A model generated the notes under the pieces. That model did not search any database and was not told where the DNA came from. It worked only from the letters and a program-made list of their open reading frames with translations. Positions 4,532 to 6,027 of a stretch of DNA of 6,027 bases are shown here, piece after piece. The translations under genes were made by a program, and so were the position numbers. Each line of letters starts with the position of its first letter. Position 1 is the first letter of the stretch. This DNA comes from Emticicia sp043780375 (lineage in GTDB: Bacteria; Bacteroidota; Bacteroidia; Cytophagales; Spirosomataceae). The DNA lies in the NCBI RefSeq assembly GCF_043780375.1, contig NZ_JAYWCU010000275.1:1-6027 (forward strand), read 5' to 3'.

Positions 4532-6027
4532 TTTTATTAAACGTTGGTTTTTTTCTAAAATATAAAAATGTAGCGACAATAAGGCATAAAACACCAGATA
4601 TTAATGCTAATTGACCACTTAAAAGACTTCGAGAAGGAAAGCCCATTATTACAAACATAGAGCCTGTCAATGCAAAAGCGATTCCATACATTAGTTTTAT
4701 TGCATCTGCAAAAGCATCGTCATTTTTGCTTTCTTTCGTAGGAACAAACGGTATGGTCAATTTATGAAAGAACGCTGATACTTTAGCATTGTATATTTGG
4801 TTTTTTGATTTAAATTTACCCGATATAATAAAGACACTAAAACAGAATCCAATTTCAACCAAAGTAGCAATAGCCCATCTGATTTCTTCGATTACATTTG
4901 GACCACAAATATTAAAAATGTCTTTTTTTACAAAAAATACATGCATTAAAAACCCTAAAATTACACCACCAAAAAGCGTAAATAAAGCACCCCAAGGTTG
5001 TGGTTTTGCCATCAAAACCCCAACAATAACAGGCACTATCATTGGTACTGCAAAAATACCTGCTAATAGTTTGTTAGCCTCAAAAGCACCCCCAAAACCA
5101 GTCACAAACAACGCTCCGATAGTTACAATTGTGCCTACTAAAAGGGTCATTAATCTGCCAACTAAAAGTGATTCTTTTCCAGAAGCATTTGGTCTGAAAA
5201 CCCGTTGGTAAATATCACGGGTGAGTACGCTGGCGGTTACGTTATACTCGGCACTAAGCACCGACATAGTGGCAGCAAACATGGCTGCCATCATCAAACC
5301 CATAATACCCGAAGGTAAAAGTTTGACGCACAGAGCAACATAAGCCATTTCTGGATTGGCTAAATTAGGCAAAATCACACGTGCAGCTAATGGCGGGAAA
5401 AGAAAAATAATGGGAAAAATAAAGAAAAACAATGCCGATAAACCCGCTAATTTCTGCCCGTCGGTTTCGGTTTTGGCAGAATAAAAACGTTGAATGAACG
5501 TCCAATTGCCTAAGTATCTGATGATTAACAAAATATAGTAAGTCATTAACCAAAGCGGCATTCCTTTTTTACCATTAAACCAAGTCATATTTTGGGGAAT
5601 AACCGCTTGCATATTTTCGATACCGCCTGCTGCATTGTATGCTAAAGGAACTAAAATTAAAGTAGCAAAGAAAAGTATCACAAACTGCACCACATCAGTA
5701 ACAATAACAGCCCAAAATCCACCTACTACGGTGTAAAGAGTTACTACTATACCACAACCTATAACGGCGGTTTCGAAGGGAATTCCTGAAGCGGCGGTGA
5801 TAAAAAGCCCGATTGAATAAAGTTTTATCATGTCATCGAGCAATTTAAAAACCACGCCACTCCACGAAAATATTTGTCGGATTGGGGCATTATAACGGGT
5901 TTCTAAAAACTCAACTGGACTCATAATTCCGGCCCTTTTCCAGCGTTTGGCAAAGAAAAAGATGGCGATTAATGAGGGGAAAACGGTACTCCAAATTACG
6001 GTAATTGCCACCAAACCATCGGAATAA
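4524..6027 (-). CDS. Sodium:solute symporter (SSS family), N-terminus outside window
   Basis: The frame is open to the right edge, giving 500 visible codons. SSS proteins normally have one to two more helices before this point, so the true start lies beyond the window. The TTG at 6014 is not a convincing start. Visible hallmarks, numbered from the first complete codon at 6026, are SPVEFLETRYN (36-46), YTVVGGFWAVIVTD (98-111), NWTFIQRFYSAK (174-185) and the TM8-type segment MFAATMSVLSAEYN (249-262) followed by LTRDIYQR. About eleven hydrophobic helices can be picked out, ending near FLYFRKK. It is an inner-membrane permease with the LeuT fold, coupling Na+ entry to uptake of a sugar, organic acid or similar solute. 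As first visible gene of the operon it probably imports the substrate of the downstream lyase and dehydrogenases. Ser255 matches the first Na2-site Ser of vSGLT, but the next residue is Val256 rather than Ser/Thr. The family is certain; the substrate is not. Confidence 0.93.
   Translation of the reverse strand, partial: YSDGLVAITVIWSTVFPSLIAIFFFAKRWKRAGIMSPVEFLETRYNAPIRQIFSWSGVVFKLLDDMIKLYSIGLFITAASGIPFETAVIGCGIVVTLYTVVGGFWAVIVTDVVQFVILFFATLILVPLAYNAAGGIENMQAVIPQNMTWFNGKKGMPLWLMTYYILLIIRYLGNWTFIQRFYSAKTETDGQKLAGLSALFFFIFPIIFLFPPLAARVILPNLANPEMAYVALCVKLLPSGIMGLMMAAMFAATMSVLSAEYNVTASVLTRDIYQRVFRPNASGKESLLVGRLMTLLVGTIVTIGALFVTGFGGAFEANKLLAGIFAVPMIVPVIVGVLMAKPQPWGALFTLFGGVILGFLMHVFFVKKDIFNICGPNVIEEIRWAIATLVEIGFCFSVFIISGKFKSKNQIYNAKVSAFFHKLTIPFVPTKESKNDDAFADAIKLMYGIAFALTGSMFVIMGFPSRSLLSGQLALISGVLCLIVATFLYFRKKPTFNKNE

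Noticed and set aside
4532..4594. N-terminal 21-codon extension of the SDR starting at 4594
   Set aside because: It lies wholly inside the symporter coding region, adds a sequence not seen in SDRs, and the ATG at 4531 gives the standard MNNLENKVVFITG start.
4789..5211. 140-codon plus-strand open frame opposite the symporter
   Set aside because: Its translation is low-complexity Pro/Thr/Ile-rich, it matches no family I recognise, and it is antisense to a well-conserved membrane protein gene.
6012..6014. TTG at 6014 as the symporter start codon
   Set aside because: The frame stays open to the window edge and the conserved first SSS helix is missing, so the gene is truncated by the window rather than starting here.

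Overview
The window is about 6 kb of moderately low-GC DNA (roughly 40% by eye). Every recognisable gene lies on the minus strand, so transcription runs from the right edge to the left edge. The protein content (SSS symporter, RraA-like protein, heparinase II/III-like lyase, SDR, VOC proteins) suggests a polysaccharide-degrading member of the Bacteroidota, perhaps Cytophagales. AT-rich leaders, mostly without Shine-Dalgarno sequences, fit that reading. The assignment is an inference; no rRNA or marker gene is present.

In transcription order the genes are: a sodium:solute symporter (6027-4524, N-terminus cut by the window edge); a classical short-chain dehydrogenase/reductase (4531-3833); an RraA-like / HMG-aldolase-fold protein (3833-3129); a heparinase II/III-like lyase without a signal peptide (3127-1058); a VOC metalloprotein (1061-669); an 83-bp spacer with an RNA hairpin; a second, paralogous VOC protein (585-193); and the first 63 codons of a zinc-type medium-chain dehydrogenase (191 to the left edge). 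The junctions are an 8-nt overlap, a 1-nt overlap (TAATG), a 1-nt gap, a 4-nt overlap (ATGA), the 83-nt gap and a 1-nt gap. This is a tightly coupled operon. No promoter is visible, so it must start to the right of the window. The 83-bp spacer is the only noncoding stretch of any size.

The gene set looks like a cytoplasmic catabolic cassette for an acidic sugar or small uronate-containing oligosaccharide. The symporter would bring the substrate in and the lyase would cleave it by beta-elimination. The SDR and the medium-chain dehydrogenase would carry out redox steps on the keto/hydroxy products, and the RraA-like protein would do a retro-aldol or decarboxylation step. The two VOC proteins are the unexplained part: they are tandem paralogs with no obvious role in known uronate pathways. 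The families are secure; the substrate and order of steps are inference. The points most worth following up are the unexported lyase, the VOC pair with Gln at the usual fourth metal-ligand position, the hairpin between them, and the altered RraA motif.
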